Shown piece after piece: positions 48,760-57,716 of a stretch of DNA of 64,000 nt. Each line of letters opens with the position of its first letter. Position 1 is the first letter of the stretch. A program made the translations under genes and the position numbers. This DNA comes from VGJW01 sp035286125 (GTDB taxonomy: Bacteria; Cyanobacteriota; Sericytochromatia; S15B-MN24; VGJW01), in the NCBI GenBank assembly GCA_035286125.1, contig JAYKIS010000013.1:5593-69592 (forward strand), read 5' to 3'. Under the pieces are notes generated by a model. The model did not search any database. It was not told where the DNA came from and saw only the letters and a list, made by a program, of their open reading frames with translations.

Positions 48760-50121
48760 TCAGGCCCAGACCCTGCCGCCCTGGGGATTCAAGGCGCGTG
48801 CGACGATCTGGCACAGGTCCGAAACGACAGCCTGCACCAGGGCCTCGTCCCGGCCTTCGGCCATGACCCGGATCAGCGGTTCGGTGCCGCTGGCCCGCAC
48901 CAGCAGGCGGCCCTGCCCGTGCAGGCGCTCCTCGGCGGCGCGAATCGCTTCCCGGATGTCCGGATGGGTTTCCCAGCCCTTGACCGAAGGCACCCGGACG
49001 TTGCGCAGCAACTGCGGGTGGATGGTCAGCAGGCCGCGCGCCGCACTGGCCGGTCCGTCCAGGGCGGAAAGCGCCTCGAGCAGGCGCAGGGCCGTAATCA
49101 AGCCGTCGCCTGTCGTGTTGGCCGACAGATCGATGATGTGCCCGCTTTGCTCGCCACCCAACCCGAGGCCCCGGGCGCGCATCTCCTCGAGCACGTAGCG
49201 GTCCCCGACCTTGGCCCGGACCAGTTCGCCTCCGAGCGCGCCCACGGCCTCCTCCAGACCCAGGTTGCTCATGACCGTGGCCACCAGATCCGCTCGATCC
49301 CAGCGGCCTGAGGCCAGGCCCTGCCGCAGGCAGAGCAGCATGAGCAGGTCGCCGTCGAGCGGGGCGCCATCCTCGGCCACCGCCAGGCAACGGTCGGCAT
49401 CGCCGTCGAAGGCCAGGCCCAGACGGGCACCATGCCTTACCACCGCTTCGGTCAGCGGACCGAGGTGCGTCGAGCCGCAGCCCGCGTTGATATTGTCGCC
49501 GTCAGGGGTGTCCCCCAGCGTGATGACCGTGGCTCCCAGCCGCTGCAGGACACGCTGGGCCAGACCTGAAGCCGCACCATTCGCCGTATCCGCAACCACG
49601 GTCCAGCCCGCGAGGCCGGCAGGCAGTAGACTTGCCAGGTGGTCCTCATAGGCCCCGATGGCGCGGGTATCGTGGGTGACGGTGCCGATAGCCGCCCCGG
49701 TCGCACCGGCCAGTTCGTGGGCCCGGTCAATCAGGTCCTCGATGGCGGCTTCGGTCGCGTCCGGCAGCTTGAAGCCGTCGCCCGAGAAGATCTTGAGCCC
49801 GTTGTCGGGTGCCGCGTTGTGGCTGGCCGAGATCATCACGGCCGCAGCGGCGCCTTCCCGGCGTGCCAGCCAGGCTACTGCAGGCGTGGGCAGGACGCCC
49901 AGCAAGCGGACGTCCGCGCCACCGGCCGTGAGGCCTGCCGCAAGGGCCGCCTCGAGCATGGGGCCCGACCGCCGGGTGTCCCGGCCGACCATCACGAAGG
50001 GGCGCGTGTCGCCTTCGGTCAGGCGCTGGGCCAGCGCCCGGCCCAGCCTCAACGCCAGGTCCGCCGTCAGGTCGCGACCGGCAAGGCCGCGGATTCCGTC
50101 GGTGCCGAAGTACCTACCCAA
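48760..50121 (-). CDS. glmM: Phosphoglucosamine mutase
   Basis: It interconverts glucosamine-6-phosphate and glucosamine-1-phosphate, leading to UDP-GlcNAc for cell wall and surface glycans. The protein is about 453 aa from TTG 50121 (read M-G-R-Y-F-G-T-D-G-I-R-G), chosen because GGGAGG lies upstream at a good spacing and the family start is R-Y-F-G-T-D-G. An ATG at 50142 would add seven residues. The phosphoserine loop I-S-A-S-H-N-A-A-P-D-N-G is at about residue 96, the metal loop D-G-D-A-D-R at about 238, and R-A-S-G-T-E-P near the C-terminus. It overlaps galE by eight bases and closes the polysaccharide operon. Confidence 0.94.
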   Translation of the reverse strand: MGRYFGTDGIRGLAGRDLTADLALRLGRALAQRLTEGDTRPFVMVGRDTRRSGPMLEAALAAGLTAGGADVRLLGVLPTPAVAWLARREGAAAAVMISASHNAAPDNGLKIFSGDGFKLPDATEAAIEDLIDRAHELAGATGAAIGTVTHDTRAIGAYEDHLASLLPAGLAGWTVVADTANGAASGLAQRVLQRLGATVITLGDTPDGDNINAGCGSTHLGPLTEAVVRHGARLGLAFDGDADRCLAVAEDGAPLDGDLLMLLCLRQGLASGRWDRADLVATVMSNLGLEEAVGALGGELVRAKVGDRYVLEEMRARGLGLGGEQSGHIIDLSANTTGDGLITALRLLEALSALDGPASAARGLLTIHPQLLRNVRVPSVKGWETHPDIREAIRAAEERLHGQGRLLVRASGTEPLIRVMAEGRDEALVQAVVSDLCQIVARALNPQGGRVWA

Positions 50122-51109
50122 GGACGGCCTCCCGGGCCGCATGGCCCTCGGTATGCCAACGCCAGGCGGTGGCCACGATGTCGCGCAGGGCAGGGAACGT
50201 CGGCTTCCACCCCAGCTCGGCCTGCGCCCGGTCGGACTTGCCGATCAGGATGCCCGGGTCGCCGGGTCGCCGGGGTGCCCACGTGAAGGGAACCGTGCGT
50301 CCCGAAACCTCCTCGACGGTCCGGATGACCTCGCGGTTGCTGTAGCCCGCGCCGTTGCCCAGATTGTAGGCCGCGCTCGCCCCGCCGGCACGGAGGCGAT
50401 CGAGCCCGAGCAGGTGAGCGTCGGCCAGGTCCGAGACGTGGATGTAGTCCCGGATGCACGTACCGTCGGGGGTGTCGTAGTCGTCCCCGAAGACCTTGAG
50501 GTCACCCTTGCCGTGCGCCGCCCGGATGACGAGGGGAATAAGGTGCGTCTCGGGATCGTGAGCCTCGCCCAAGGTCCCGTCGGGATGGGCGCCGGCGGCA
50601 TTGAAGTAGCGGAAGACCACCGAGCGCAGGCCATGGGCGACCTCGAAATCGGCCAGCATGCGCTCGACCATCAGCTTGGACCAACCGTAGGGATTGATGG
50701 GCCACTGGGGGTGCTCTTCGGGGATGGGCACCTGTTGCGGCACGCCATAGGTGGCCGCTGTCGAGGAGAAGATGAAGCGGCCGACGCCGGCCCGGACCAT
50801 CTCCTCGATGAGCGTGAGCGTCGCCGAGACATTGTTCCGGTAGTACCGGCCCGGGTCGCGTGTACTCTCGCTGACGACGATAAGGCCGGCGAAGTGCATG
50901 ACGGCCTCGATGTCATGGTCCGCGAACAGGCGGCGCAGCAGGTCGGCATCGCCCAGGTCCCCACGGACCAGGCGTTCCCCGGGCACGGCCCATGCGTGGC
51001 CATACGAGAGGTCGTCCAGCACCAGCGGGTCGTCCCCGCGGTCGATGAGCGCCCGGACCACATGGCTGCCGATGTACCCGGCACCACCGACGACGAGGAC
51101 CCGTCCCAT
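50114..51109 (-). CDS. galE: UDP-glucose 4-epimerase
   Basis: It interconverts UDP-glucose and UDP-galactose with bound NAD. The 331-aa protein has V-G-G-A-G-Y-I-G-S-H at the N-terminus, F-S-S-T-A-A-T-Y-G near residue 117 (catalytic Ser/Thr), N-P-Y-G-W-S-K-L at about 140 (Y-x3-K), Y-F-N-A-A-G-A-H-P-D-G, and G-T-C-I-R-D-Y-I-H-V-S-D-L, which is diagnostic of GalE. It overlaps the EamA gene by one base (TGATG) and supplies UDP-galactose for the sugar transferase and glycosyltransferases of the same operon. Confidence 0.95.
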   Translation of the reverse strand: MGRVLVVGGAGYIGSHVVRALIDRGDDPLVLDDLSYGHAWAVPGERLVRGDLGDADLLRRLFADHDIEAVMHFAGLIVVSESTRDPGRYYRNNVSATLTLIEEMVRAGVGRFIFSSTAATYGVPQQVPIPEEHPQWPINPYGWSKLMVERMLADFEVAHGLRSVVFRYFNAAGAHPDGTLGEAHDPETHLIPLVIRAAHGKGDLKVFGDDYDTPDGTCIRDYIHVSDLADAHLLGLDRLRAGGASAAYNLGNGAGYSNREVIRTVEEVSGRTVPFTWAPRRPGDPGILIGKSDRAQAELGWKPTFPALRDIVATAWRWHTEGHAAREAVLG

Positions 51110-51549
51110 CAGCGTCCCTCCCCTGCAACGGCCGCGGCCGGGACGACCGGTGCGACGGCACCGGCCTGGCCGTCGTCGCTCGTGCGGCTGACGAGCGCGG
51201 CACCCGTGACGATCAGCAGGGCCCCCACCCAGCGCTGGACGCTGACGTGTTCGTTCAGGATGAACCGGCTGACCAGCAGCACCAGCACGTAGGAGAGGCC
51301 CAGCATCGGATACGCGAAGCTCAGCGGGACCCGGGAAAGCACGACGATCCAGACGACGGCACCCAGGCCGTACAGACCGATGCCGGCCACGATGTAGGGG
51401 TTGCTGACGACCCGCTGCAGCAGGCCCCAGCCGCCGGAAACGGCTTGTCCGTCGATGCGTCCCAGCAGGCCCGTGCCGTATTTCAGCGACAACTGGCCGC
51501 CCACGCTGATGACGATGGCGAGCAGGATCAGGATCAGGGACTTGGTCAT
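51109..51549 (-). CDS. EamA/SMR-type small membrane protein
   Basis: The 146-aa protein has four membrane segments (about 5-22, 50-70, 76-95 and 104-122), the size of one EamA unit or of ArnE/ArnF-like subunits. Family-type phrases: S-V-G-G-Q-L-S-L-K-Y-G-T, A-Y-P-M-L-G-L-S-Y-V-L-V-L-L, and V-Q-R-W-V-G-A-L-L-I-V-T-G-A. It is probably a half-size transporter that works as a dimer, possibly flipping a lipid-linked sugar, as ArnEF does. It is coupled to galE by TGATG and follows the sugar transferase by 25 bases. Substrate unknown. Confidence 0.8.
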   Translation of the reverse strand: MTKSLILILLAIVISVGGQLSLKYGTGLLGRIDGQAVSGGWGLLQRVVSNPYIVAGIGLYGLGAVVWIVVLSRVPLSFAYPMLGLSYVLVLLVSRFILNEHVSVQRWVGALLIVTGAALVSRTSDDGQAGAVAPVVPAAAVAGEGR

Positions 51550-51574
51550 CGATGGCCCGGGACGTAGGGGGGTG

Positions 51575-53101
51575 TCAGTAGGCCTTGTGGGCCACGACCT
51601 CGTAGAGGGTCCTGAGCATGATCTTCATGTCGAACAGCCATGACCAGTTCTCGACGTAGTAGATATCGTAGCGCGTCCGCTCCTCGATCGAGCCTTCCTC
51701 GCCCCGCAGGCCGTTGATCTGCGCCCAGCCCGTCAGGCCCGAGCGAACGAGGTGCCGGTCCATGTACTTGGGGATTTCCTGCCGGAACCGGTCCACGAAG
51801 TAGGGGCGCTCGGGCCTCGGTCCGACCAGGCTCATATCGCCCTTGAAGACATTCCACAACTGGGGCAGCTCGTCCAGGCTGAAGCGCCGCAGGACCCGAC
51901 CCACGGGCGTCACGCGGTTGTCCTCGGGGCGCGCCCAGACCGGTCCCGTGGCGTCTTCCGAGTCCGTGCGCATCGAGCGGAACTTGTAGATGGGGAAAAG
52001 CCGGCCGTCGCGGCCCATGCGCTCCTGGGCGTAGAACACCGGTCCTGGCGTCATCCGGACCAGCAGGGCCAGCAGGGCGAAGACCGGGGCGAGCACCAGC
52101 AGCGCCGTCCCGGACAGCACGACGTCCGTTGTCCGCTTGACGAAGCGATGGTGCCACTTGCGCAGGGGGACGTCCCGGATCTCGAGCGTGGGCACGCCAT
52201 CGAGTTCGCCGATGACGAGCTTGGCCGTCACCAGCTCCGTCAGATCCGGCACGATGCGGAAGCGGATGCCGGGAACCACCACCGAACACGTCGCCATCCA
52301 GGCGAACAGGTCCCGGAAACTGGCTCCTGGCAACGCGAAGACCACTTCGTCGATATGGTGGCGGACCACGACCTCCCCGAGGTTGTCCAGGTGCCCCAGC
52401 ACGTGGCCCCATCCGGCGAGCTCGCCTTCCGAGCGGTTCCAGGCCGGGAAGGTCCAGCGATCCCCCTCGACGGCGTCCGTCGGGCCGGGCACGAAGCCCA
52501 CGAGGCGGTGCCCCAGCTCAGGGTGGCGGTAGAGGCGCGTACCGACGGTCTCGGCCAGGCTATTGCAGCCGACGACGAGGGTGTTGAGAGCCCCCCAGCC
52601 GCGCCGCATCAGGGCGCGGTAGGCCTTGCGGGCGACCACATGGCCGGTGGCGAGGGCCAGCCACGCCACCGTCGTCCCCATGACGACCCAGATGCGCGAG
52701 AAGGAGAAGTCCCGGTAGAAGAAGCTGGCGGCCAACACCAGCAAGGTACCGAGCGCCAGGGCGACGGTGAGCAGCACGACGTCCTCGAAATGGCCGGCAC
52801 CGCGGCGATCCCGGTACATGCCCGCGAGCGCCATCGCGACCACCCAGACGCCGGCGATGGCCAGCGAGCCCCACGCATAGGGGCCCACGGGTGGCGCAAT
52901 CGCCACGCCCATGACGTTCTTCCAGACGAACCGGGCCGCGTAGGCCAGCATCAGGGCCGAGAAGCCCAGCAGCAGGTCCATGGCCAGCACGCCGGGCACG
53001 GCCAGCGCGAAGGTCCGGCGGCGCACGCCGTCCCACCAGGGCCGGACGGCGGGTTCGACGGGCACGGCACCGGTGGCGTGCACCAGCCATTGGTTGGCCA
53101 T
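51575..53101 (-). CDS. Polyprenyl-phosphate sugar-1-phosphate transferase (WbaP/exopolysaccharide initiating family)
   Basis: It starts a glycan repeat unit by moving a hexose-1-phosphate onto undecaprenyl phosphate. The 508-aa protein has about four or five N-terminal membrane segments, a CoA-binding-like middle domain (L-N-T-L-V-V-G-C-N), a hydrophobic re-entrant segment at about 315-340, and the catalytic C-terminus: Y-K-F-R-S-M-R-T-D near 366, F-S-L-D-E-L-P-Q-L-W-N-V-F-K-G-D-M-S near 400, and G-L-T-G-W-A-Q-I-N-G near 453. The family uses UDP-Glc or UDP-Gal; adjacent galE and ugd fit this. Start ATG 53101 overlaps the upstream GT4 stop (TGATG). Confidence 0.93.
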   Translation of the reverse strand: MANQWLVHATGAVPVEPAVRPWWDGVRRRTFALAVPGVLAMDLLLGFSALMLAYAARFVWKNVMGVAIAPPVGPYAWGSLAIAGVWVVAMALAGMYRDRRGAGHFEDVVLLTVALALGTLLVLAASFFYRDFSFSRIWVVMGTTVAWLALATGHVVARKAYRALMRRGWGALNTLVVGCNSLAETVGTRLYRHPELGHRLVGFVPGPTDAVEGDRWTFPAWNRSEGELAGWGHVLGHLDNLGEVVVRHHIDEVVFALPGASFRDLFAWMATCSVVVPGIRFRIVPDLTELVTAKLVIGELDGVPTLEIRDVPLRKWHHRFVKRTTDVVLSGTALLVLAPVFALLALLVRMTPGPVFYAQERMGRDGRLFPIYKFRSMRTDSEDATGPVWARPEDNRVTPVGRVLRRFSLDELPQLWNVFKGDMSLVGPRPERPYFVDRFRQEIPKYMDRHLVRSGLTGWAQINGLRGEEGSIEERTRYDIYYVENWSWLFDMKIMLRTLYEVVAHKAY

Positions 53102-54246
53102 CAGGCACCCCCCGCCAGCGCAGCCACCCCGCGTGCCGCCTCGGCCTGCGTGGGGACGCCTTGTTCGCGATGCGCGGCCAGCAGGGAATCGAGCACTGCT
53201 GCGATCCGCTGCTTGAAGCGGTCGGGGGCGAAGCCGGCCGCATGAGCCACCATGGCCTGCGGCTGCCAGGCGATACGCCGGGCCTCGCCGATGGCCGCGA
53301 CCAGGGCAGGGACCTCGGCCTCCGGGAAGAAGCAGCCCGTCACGCCCGGCCGCACCGAGTCAAGGGCACCGCCGAGACCCAGGGCGATGACCGGCCGGCC
53401 CGAGGCCATGGCCTCGACGGGCACGATGCCGAAGTCCTCGAGGCCCGGGAACAGCAAGGCGTCCGCCCGAGCCAGCTCGTGCGCGACCCGTTCGTCGTCA
53501 AGCGCCCCCAGGAAGGTCACGCCGGGACCTGCCATCGCTTCCAGGCGGCGACGCTCGGGGCCGTCCCCGATGACACGCAGGGGCACGCCCAACTGGCTGC
53601 ACGCCGCGACGGCGAGGTCCACGCGCTTGTAGGGCACCAGACGCGAGACAACCAGCATGTGACGACCAATCTCATCGGCTGGGGCCGGTCGGAACCGTGA
53701 AACGTCTACCGGCGGCGGCACCACGGCGGCATCGGCTCCGTACCAGCGGCGGATGCGGCTGCGCACCTCACCCGAATTGGCAATCCAGTGATCGACGCGG
53801 CGGGCGGCCAGGACATCCCATTGGCGAAGCCGGTGCAACTGCCACGCCGCGAATGGGCGCATCACGGCCGGAAGGCTCTCGAGGTACTCGGGGGCCATGT
53901 CCCAGAGGTAGCGGGTGGGCGTGTGGCAGTAGGCGACGTGCAGGGCGTCGGGGCGCACCAGCACGCCCTTGGCGCAGGCATGGGTGCTTGTCAGGACCAG
54001 GTCGTAGGCGCGCAGATCGAACTGTTCGAAGGCCAGCGGCATCAGGGGCAGGGTTGCCTGATGCGGCAGGGGCAGGCGCTGGAGGAACGAGGTGCGCACG
54101 TCCGTGAGGCCGAGGCGGGAACCCAGGTTGCCGCGGTGCATGGCGACGTGCACGGGTGCTCCCGGGAACATGCAGGCCAAGGCCTCGACCACGCGCTCGG
54201 AACCGGCGAGGTTCGTGAGCCATTCGTGGACGAGGGCGACCTTCAC
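53101..54246 (-). CDS. GT4 glycosyltransferase (WbaZ-like)
   Basis: The protein is about 381 aa from GTG 54246 (V-K-V-A-L-V-H-E-W-L, with G-S-E-R-V-V-E), overlapping the upstream gene by GTGA. Its GT-B fold has an N-terminal acceptor half and a donor half with V-S-R-L-V-P-Y-K-R-V-D at about residue 200, G-D-G-P-E-R-R-R-L, and the E-x7-E site G-L-E-D-F-G-I-V-P-V-E-A-M-A near 282. The opening V-H-E-W-L is usual for GT4 enzymes of exopolysaccharide loci such as mannosyltransferases. Donor not known. Cytoplasmic or membrane-associated, it extends the unit started by the adjacent sugar transferase. Confidence 0.9.
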   Translation of the reverse strand: MKVALVHEWLTNLAGSERVVEALACMFPGAPVHVAMHRGNLGSRLGLTDVRTSFLQRLPLPHQATLPLMPLAFEQFDLRAYDLVLTSTHACAKGVLVRPDALHVAYCHTPTRYLWDMAPEYLESLPAVMRPFAAWQLHRLRQWDVLAARRVDHWIANSGEVRSRIRRWYGADAAVVPPPVDVSRFRPAPADEIGRHMLVVSRLVPYKRVDLAVAACSQLGVPLRVIGDGPERRRLEAMAGPGVTFLGALDDERVAHELARADALLFPGLEDFGIVPVEAMASGRPVIALGLGGALDSVRPGVTGCFFPEAEVPALVAAIGEARRIAWQPQAMVAHAAGFAPDRFKQRIAAVLDSLLAAHREQGVPTQAEAARGVAALAGGA

Positions 54247-55370
54247 GACGGGGTTCTTCCGGAGGGACTTTCCGGGTGGGTGGGCACCCGTGGGTAGGTT
54301 TCGGCGGTCAGGCGGGCCGTCTGCTCCCAGGTGAAGCGGTTGGCCCGCTCGCGGCCCAGACCGGCGAGTCGCTGGCGCAAGTCGGCGTCCGCAAGGACCG
54401 CGCGGAGCGCTCCCTGCCATGCTACCACGTCGTTCCATCGGGCTTCGAGGCAAGCCCCGGCAAGCGTTTCAGCCGTTGCCGAGCCGGTATCGGCAATGAC
54501 GGGGATGCCGGCCGCCATCGCCTCGAGCGGAGGCAGGCCGAAGCCTTCTATCCGGCTGGGAAAGACGAAGGCCATCGCTCCGTGGTACAGGGTCCGGACA
54601 TCAGCCTCGTCCGGCAGTCCCGGGATGTTGTGCAGGAGATGGCCGACGCCCAGCGCCGCGGCGACGGGACGGATGTCGTGGCGCGGGTCGGGGCGCCCTA
54701 ACTGGACGAGCGGCGGGACATCCGCGCCCTCGCGCAGCAGGACGGCCATCGCCTCGAGTACCGTTCCCAGGCCCTTGTGCGGCTTCCATTGCCCGACGTG
54801 GAGCATGTAGCGGTCGGGCAGCCCGAGGCTGGCCCGGAACCGGGCTGCCCGGTCCTCGGGGATCGGCTCCCCGAAGCGGGGATCCACGCCCAGCGGGGTC
54901 ACGATGATGCGTTCGGCAGGCACGCCGCGGGCGATCAGGTCATCGCGTGTGAAGGCCGAGACCGTCAGGATCCTCCGGGCCCGGGCCGGGACCAGCCACG
55001 TGCCCATCGCGCGGATATAGGCCGTGCCCAGCTTGCCCAGGACCGGAACATGGAGCGGGATCAGGTCGTGGATGGTCGCGACGAGCGGCACGGGGCAGGC
55101 CAGCGGCACCGTCAGGTGCGGGGCGTGGAAGACGTCGGGGGGATGCGTGCGAATGGCCTGCCAGAGGGCGCCCTGCTCCCGAAGGGAGTGCAGGGGGGCG
55201 TCCAGGATCACGCCCGGGCGATCGAGTTCTGCCAGGATCGGGGCTGGTCCGAAGGGCACGAGCGTGAGGTCGTGCGCCGGCAATCGGGTCCACAGCTCCC
55301 GGATGTACCGGCCGATGCCGGTGTGGTGCCACATCCGGACATCGAGGCCGACCCGGAGCGGCCGTGTCAC
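54243..55370 (-). CDS. GT4 glycosyltransferase
   Basis: The protein is about 375 aa from GTG 55370, chosen for its GTGA overlap with the upstream decarboxylase-like gene. Motifs: G-L-D-V-R-M-W-H-H-T-G-I-G-R-Y near residue 10, H-A-P-H-L-T-V-P near 85, the donor-binding V-G-Q-W-K-P-H-K-G near 196, and F-P-S-R-I-E-G-F-G-L-P-P-L-E with the E-x7-E pair near 280. The GIGRY motif marks the GT4 branch that often follows sugar transferases in capsule or O-antigen operons. Donor unknown. It is followed by another GT4 gene with a four-base overlap. Confidence 0.9.
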   Translation of the reverse strand: MTRPLRVGLDVRMWHHTGIGRYIRELWTRLPAHDLTLVPFGPAPILAELDRPGVILDAPLHSLREQGALWQAIRTHPPDVFHAPHLTVPLACPVPLVATIHDLIPLHVPVLGKLGTAYIRAMGTWLVPARARRILTVSAFTRDDLIARGVPAERIIVTPLGVDPRFGEPIPEDRAARFRASLGLPDRYMLHVGQWKPHKGLGTVLEAMAVLLREGADVPPLVQLGRPDPRHDIRPVAAALGVGHLLHNIPGLPDEADVRTLYHGAMAFVFPSRIEGFGLPPLEAMAAGIPVIADTGSATAETLAGACLEARWNDVVAWQGALRAVLADADLRQRLAGLGRERANRFTWEQTARLTAETYPRVPTHPESPSGRTPS

Positions 55371-56311
55371 GTCGGCCTGCCCGATGCCAGGCGGAACCAT
55401 TCGGCCGTCCGTGCAAGGCCCTCGGCCAACGGCACGACGGGCTGCCAGCCCACCAGGGTCCGGGCCCGGTCGATATCCGGCTTGCGCTGCCGGGGATCAT
55501 CAGGAGGCAGGGGGTGCCATGCCCGCGCAGCCGGGCTCCCCAGCAAGGCGTCGATGGCGTCCGCCAGCTCGCGGATGGTGAACTCGCCCGGGTTGCCCAG
55601 GTTGGCCGGAAGGGCATCGCCCCCGTCCATCCAGGCCAGCAGGCCGGCTACCAGGTCCGAGACGTACTGGAACGAGCGTGTCTGCTCACCCGTGCCGTAA
55701 ATCGTCAGCGGCATGCCGGCCAGGGCCTGGCAGAGGAAGTTGGAGACGACCCGGCCGTCATCGGCCCTCATCCGCGGACCGTAGGTGTTGAAGATCCGCA
55801 CGATGCGCGTGTCGACAGCGTGGGTCCGGTGATAGGCCATCGTGAGCGCCTCGGCATAGCGCTTCGCCTCGTCGTAGCAGCTGCGCCAGCCGATCGGGTT
55901 CACGTGCCCCCAGTAGCTCTCGGGTTGTGGATGGACCTGGGGGTCGCCGTAGACTTCCGAGGTCGAGGCCACCAGGAACCGGGCCTGCCAGTGTCTTGCG
56001 GCCTCGAGCAGATGCCGGGTGCCCTCTGCGCCGACGCGCAGCGTCTCGACGGGCAGACGGCCGTAGTCCGGCGGCGAAGCCGGCGAGGCGAGGTGCCACA
56101 CCGTCCCGCACGGTTCGAGCGACGGCAGGCCGTCGCTGATGTCCGCCTCGATCAGCGTGCAGCGGCCCGTGGCCATCGCCGGGCCAAGGTTCTCCCGGCG
56201 GCCCGTGCAGAGGTTGTCGAGGACCACGACCGTCTCGCCGGCTGCCAGCAGGGCATCGACGAGGTGCGACCCCACGAAGCCCGCACCACCCGCCACCAGG
56301 GCACGTGCCAC
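55367..56311 (-). CDS. UDP-glucuronate decarboxylase-like SDR (UDP-xylose synthase)
   Basis: The 314-aa extended SDR has G-G-A-G-F-V-G-S-H at the N-terminus, L-A-S-P-A-S-P-P-D-Y near residue 75, and the diagnostic block S-T-S-E-V-Y-G-D-P then N-P-I-G-W-R-S-C-Y-D-E-A-K-R-Y-A-E at about residues 115-155. Later come N-T-Y-G-P-R-M and Q-T-R-S-F-Q-Y-V-S-D-L. The P-I-G-x-R-S-C-Y-D-E-x-K-R pattern is characteristic of UXS, which makes UDP-xylose from UDP-glucuronate. The gene for UDP-glucose dehydrogenase lies directly upstream (one base apart), giving the two-step route UDP-Glc to UDP-GlcA to UDP-Xyl. Confidence 0.9.
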   Translation of the reverse strand: MARALVAGGAGFVGSHLVDALLAAGETVVVLDNLCTGRRENLGPAMATGRCTLIEADISDGLPSLEPCGTVWHLASPASPPDYGRLPVETLRVGAEGTRHLLEAARHWQARFLVASTSEVYGDPQVHPQPESYWGHVNPIGWRSCYDEAKRYAEALTMAYHRTHAVDTRIVRIFNTYGPRMRADDGRVVSNFLCQALAGMPLTIYGTGEQTRSFQYVSDLVAGLLAWMDGGDALPANLGNPGEFTIRELADAIDALLGSPAARAWHPLPPDDPRQRKPDIDRARTLVGWQPVVPLAEGLARTAEWFRLASGRPT

Positions 56312-56312
56312 C

Positions 56313-57716
56313 TCAGCCGCGCCCCACGCCGACCAGGGTCAGGCCGGCTTCCTCGGTGCGCTGACGTTCGAGCACGTTGCGTCCGTCGACCAGCAGGCGC
56401 CCGCGCATCCGCGAGGCGACGGCGGCCAGGTCGAGCTTGCGGTAGGGCGCCCATTCCGTGACCAGGACAAGGGCATCACAGCCCACGGCGAGGTCCAGGG
56501 GATCGTCGGCAAAGACCAGGTCCAGGTCGGTCCACTCCTGGAGGGCCCGGGGCATGGCGACAGGATCATGCACCCGGACGCGGGCACCGGCCTTGAGCAG
56601 TTGCATCGCGATGGCGCGGCTCGGGGCATCGCGAAGGTCGTCGGTGTCCGGCTTGAAGGCCAGGCCCAGCAGGCCGATGGTCCGGCCCTTGAGGATCTTG
56701 AGGTGCTCCTGAAGCTTCACCAGCACGACATGGCGCTGGTGCTCGTTGACCTCGACCGTGGCCTCGAGCATGCGCGTGGGCACGCCGTACTCGCGGGCCG
56801 TGGCCTGCAGGGCCATGACGTCCTTGCGAAAGCACGAGCCCCCCCAGCCGATGCCGGCCTGCAGGAAGCGCGGGCCGATGCGCGTATCGAGGCCGATGCC
56901 GCGGGCGACCTCGGTGATGTCGGCCCCGACCTTTTCGGCCAGCGAGGCCATCTCGTTGATGAAGCTGATCTTGGTCGCGAGGAAGGCATTGGCGGCATAC
57001 TTGACCAGCTCGGCCGATGCGAGGTCGGTCTCCACCAAGGGAACCGGATGCCCGTGCCGGGCGAGGCCTAGTCCGGGCGGGACCGGAAAGTCCTGATCGA
57101 GGATGGCCCGGTAAAGCTGGCGCAGGATCGCGAAGGCCCTGTCGTCACCCGCCCCGACGACGATGCGGTCCGGATGCAGGGTGTCGCCGATGGCGGACCC
57201 TTCCCGCAGGAACTCGGGGTTGGACGCGACAAGGAACCGATGCCTCGCCACGTCGCCTTTCCCCTGGCCATGCCCGGCCGGAACGGCACGGGCCTTGAGG
57301 CCTTCCTCCACGAGCATCCCGACCCAGTTGCCCGAGCCAATGGGCACGGTGCTCTTGTTGACGACAAGGATGCCGGCGTCGGGGTCCAGGTACTGGCCGA
57401 TGCCGCGCGCGACGGTCTCGAGCGCCGTCAGGTCGGGGTCGCCCGAGGGCAAGGGGGGTGTGCCCACGGCGATGAAGACGACATCGGGAGCCGTCGGCGC
57501 CGCCTCCAGGCTGGCCACCACGCGCAGGTGCCCGGCGGCCATGGTCTCGGCGAGCAACTCGGGCAGGCCCGGCTCGTGGATGGGGCATTGTCCGGCCTCG
57601 AGCAGCACGCGCTTGGCTGCATCGTTCTCGACCAGCGTGACGTCGTGGTCCAGCCAGGCAAGGCAGGCGCCCGTCACCAGGCCGACGTAGCCGGCACCGA
57701 CGACCGTTACCTTCAC
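56313..57716 (-). CDS. ugd: UDP-glucose 6-dehydrogenase
   Basis: It oxidises UDP-glucose to UDP-glucuronate with two NAD. The 467-aa protein has the nucleotide site V-V-G-A-G-Y-V-G-L-V-T-G at residues 5-16, V-N-K-S-T-V-P-I-G-S-G near 118, the catalytic-cysteine loop G-W-G-G-S-C-F-R-K-D-V at about 291-301, and L-G-L-A-F-K-P-D-T-D-D-L-R at about 346. It overlaps rmlB by four bases. There is no truncation or missing key residue. Confidence 0.96.
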   Translation of the reverse strand: MKVTVVGAGYVGLVTGACLAWLDHDVTLVENDAAKRVLLEAGQCPIHEPGLPELLAETMAAGHLRVVASLEAAPTAPDVVFIAVGTPPLPSGDPDLTALETVARGIGQYLDPDAGILVVNKSTVPIGSGNWVGMLVEEGLKARAVPAGHGQGKGDVARHRFLVASNPEFLREGSAIGDTLHPDRIVVGAGDDRAFAILRQLYRAILDQDFPVPPGLGLARHGHPVPLVETDLASAELVKYAANAFLATKISFINEMASLAEKVGADITEVARGIGLDTRIGPRFLQAGIGWGGSCFRKDVMALQATAREYGVPTRMLEATVEVNEHQRHVVLVKLQEHLKILKGRTIGLLGLAFKPDTDDLRDAPSRAIAMQLLKAGARVRVHDPVAMPRALQEWTDLDLVFADDPLDLAVGCDALVLVTEWAPYRKLDLAAVASRMRGRLLVDGRNVLERQRTEEAGLTLVGVGRG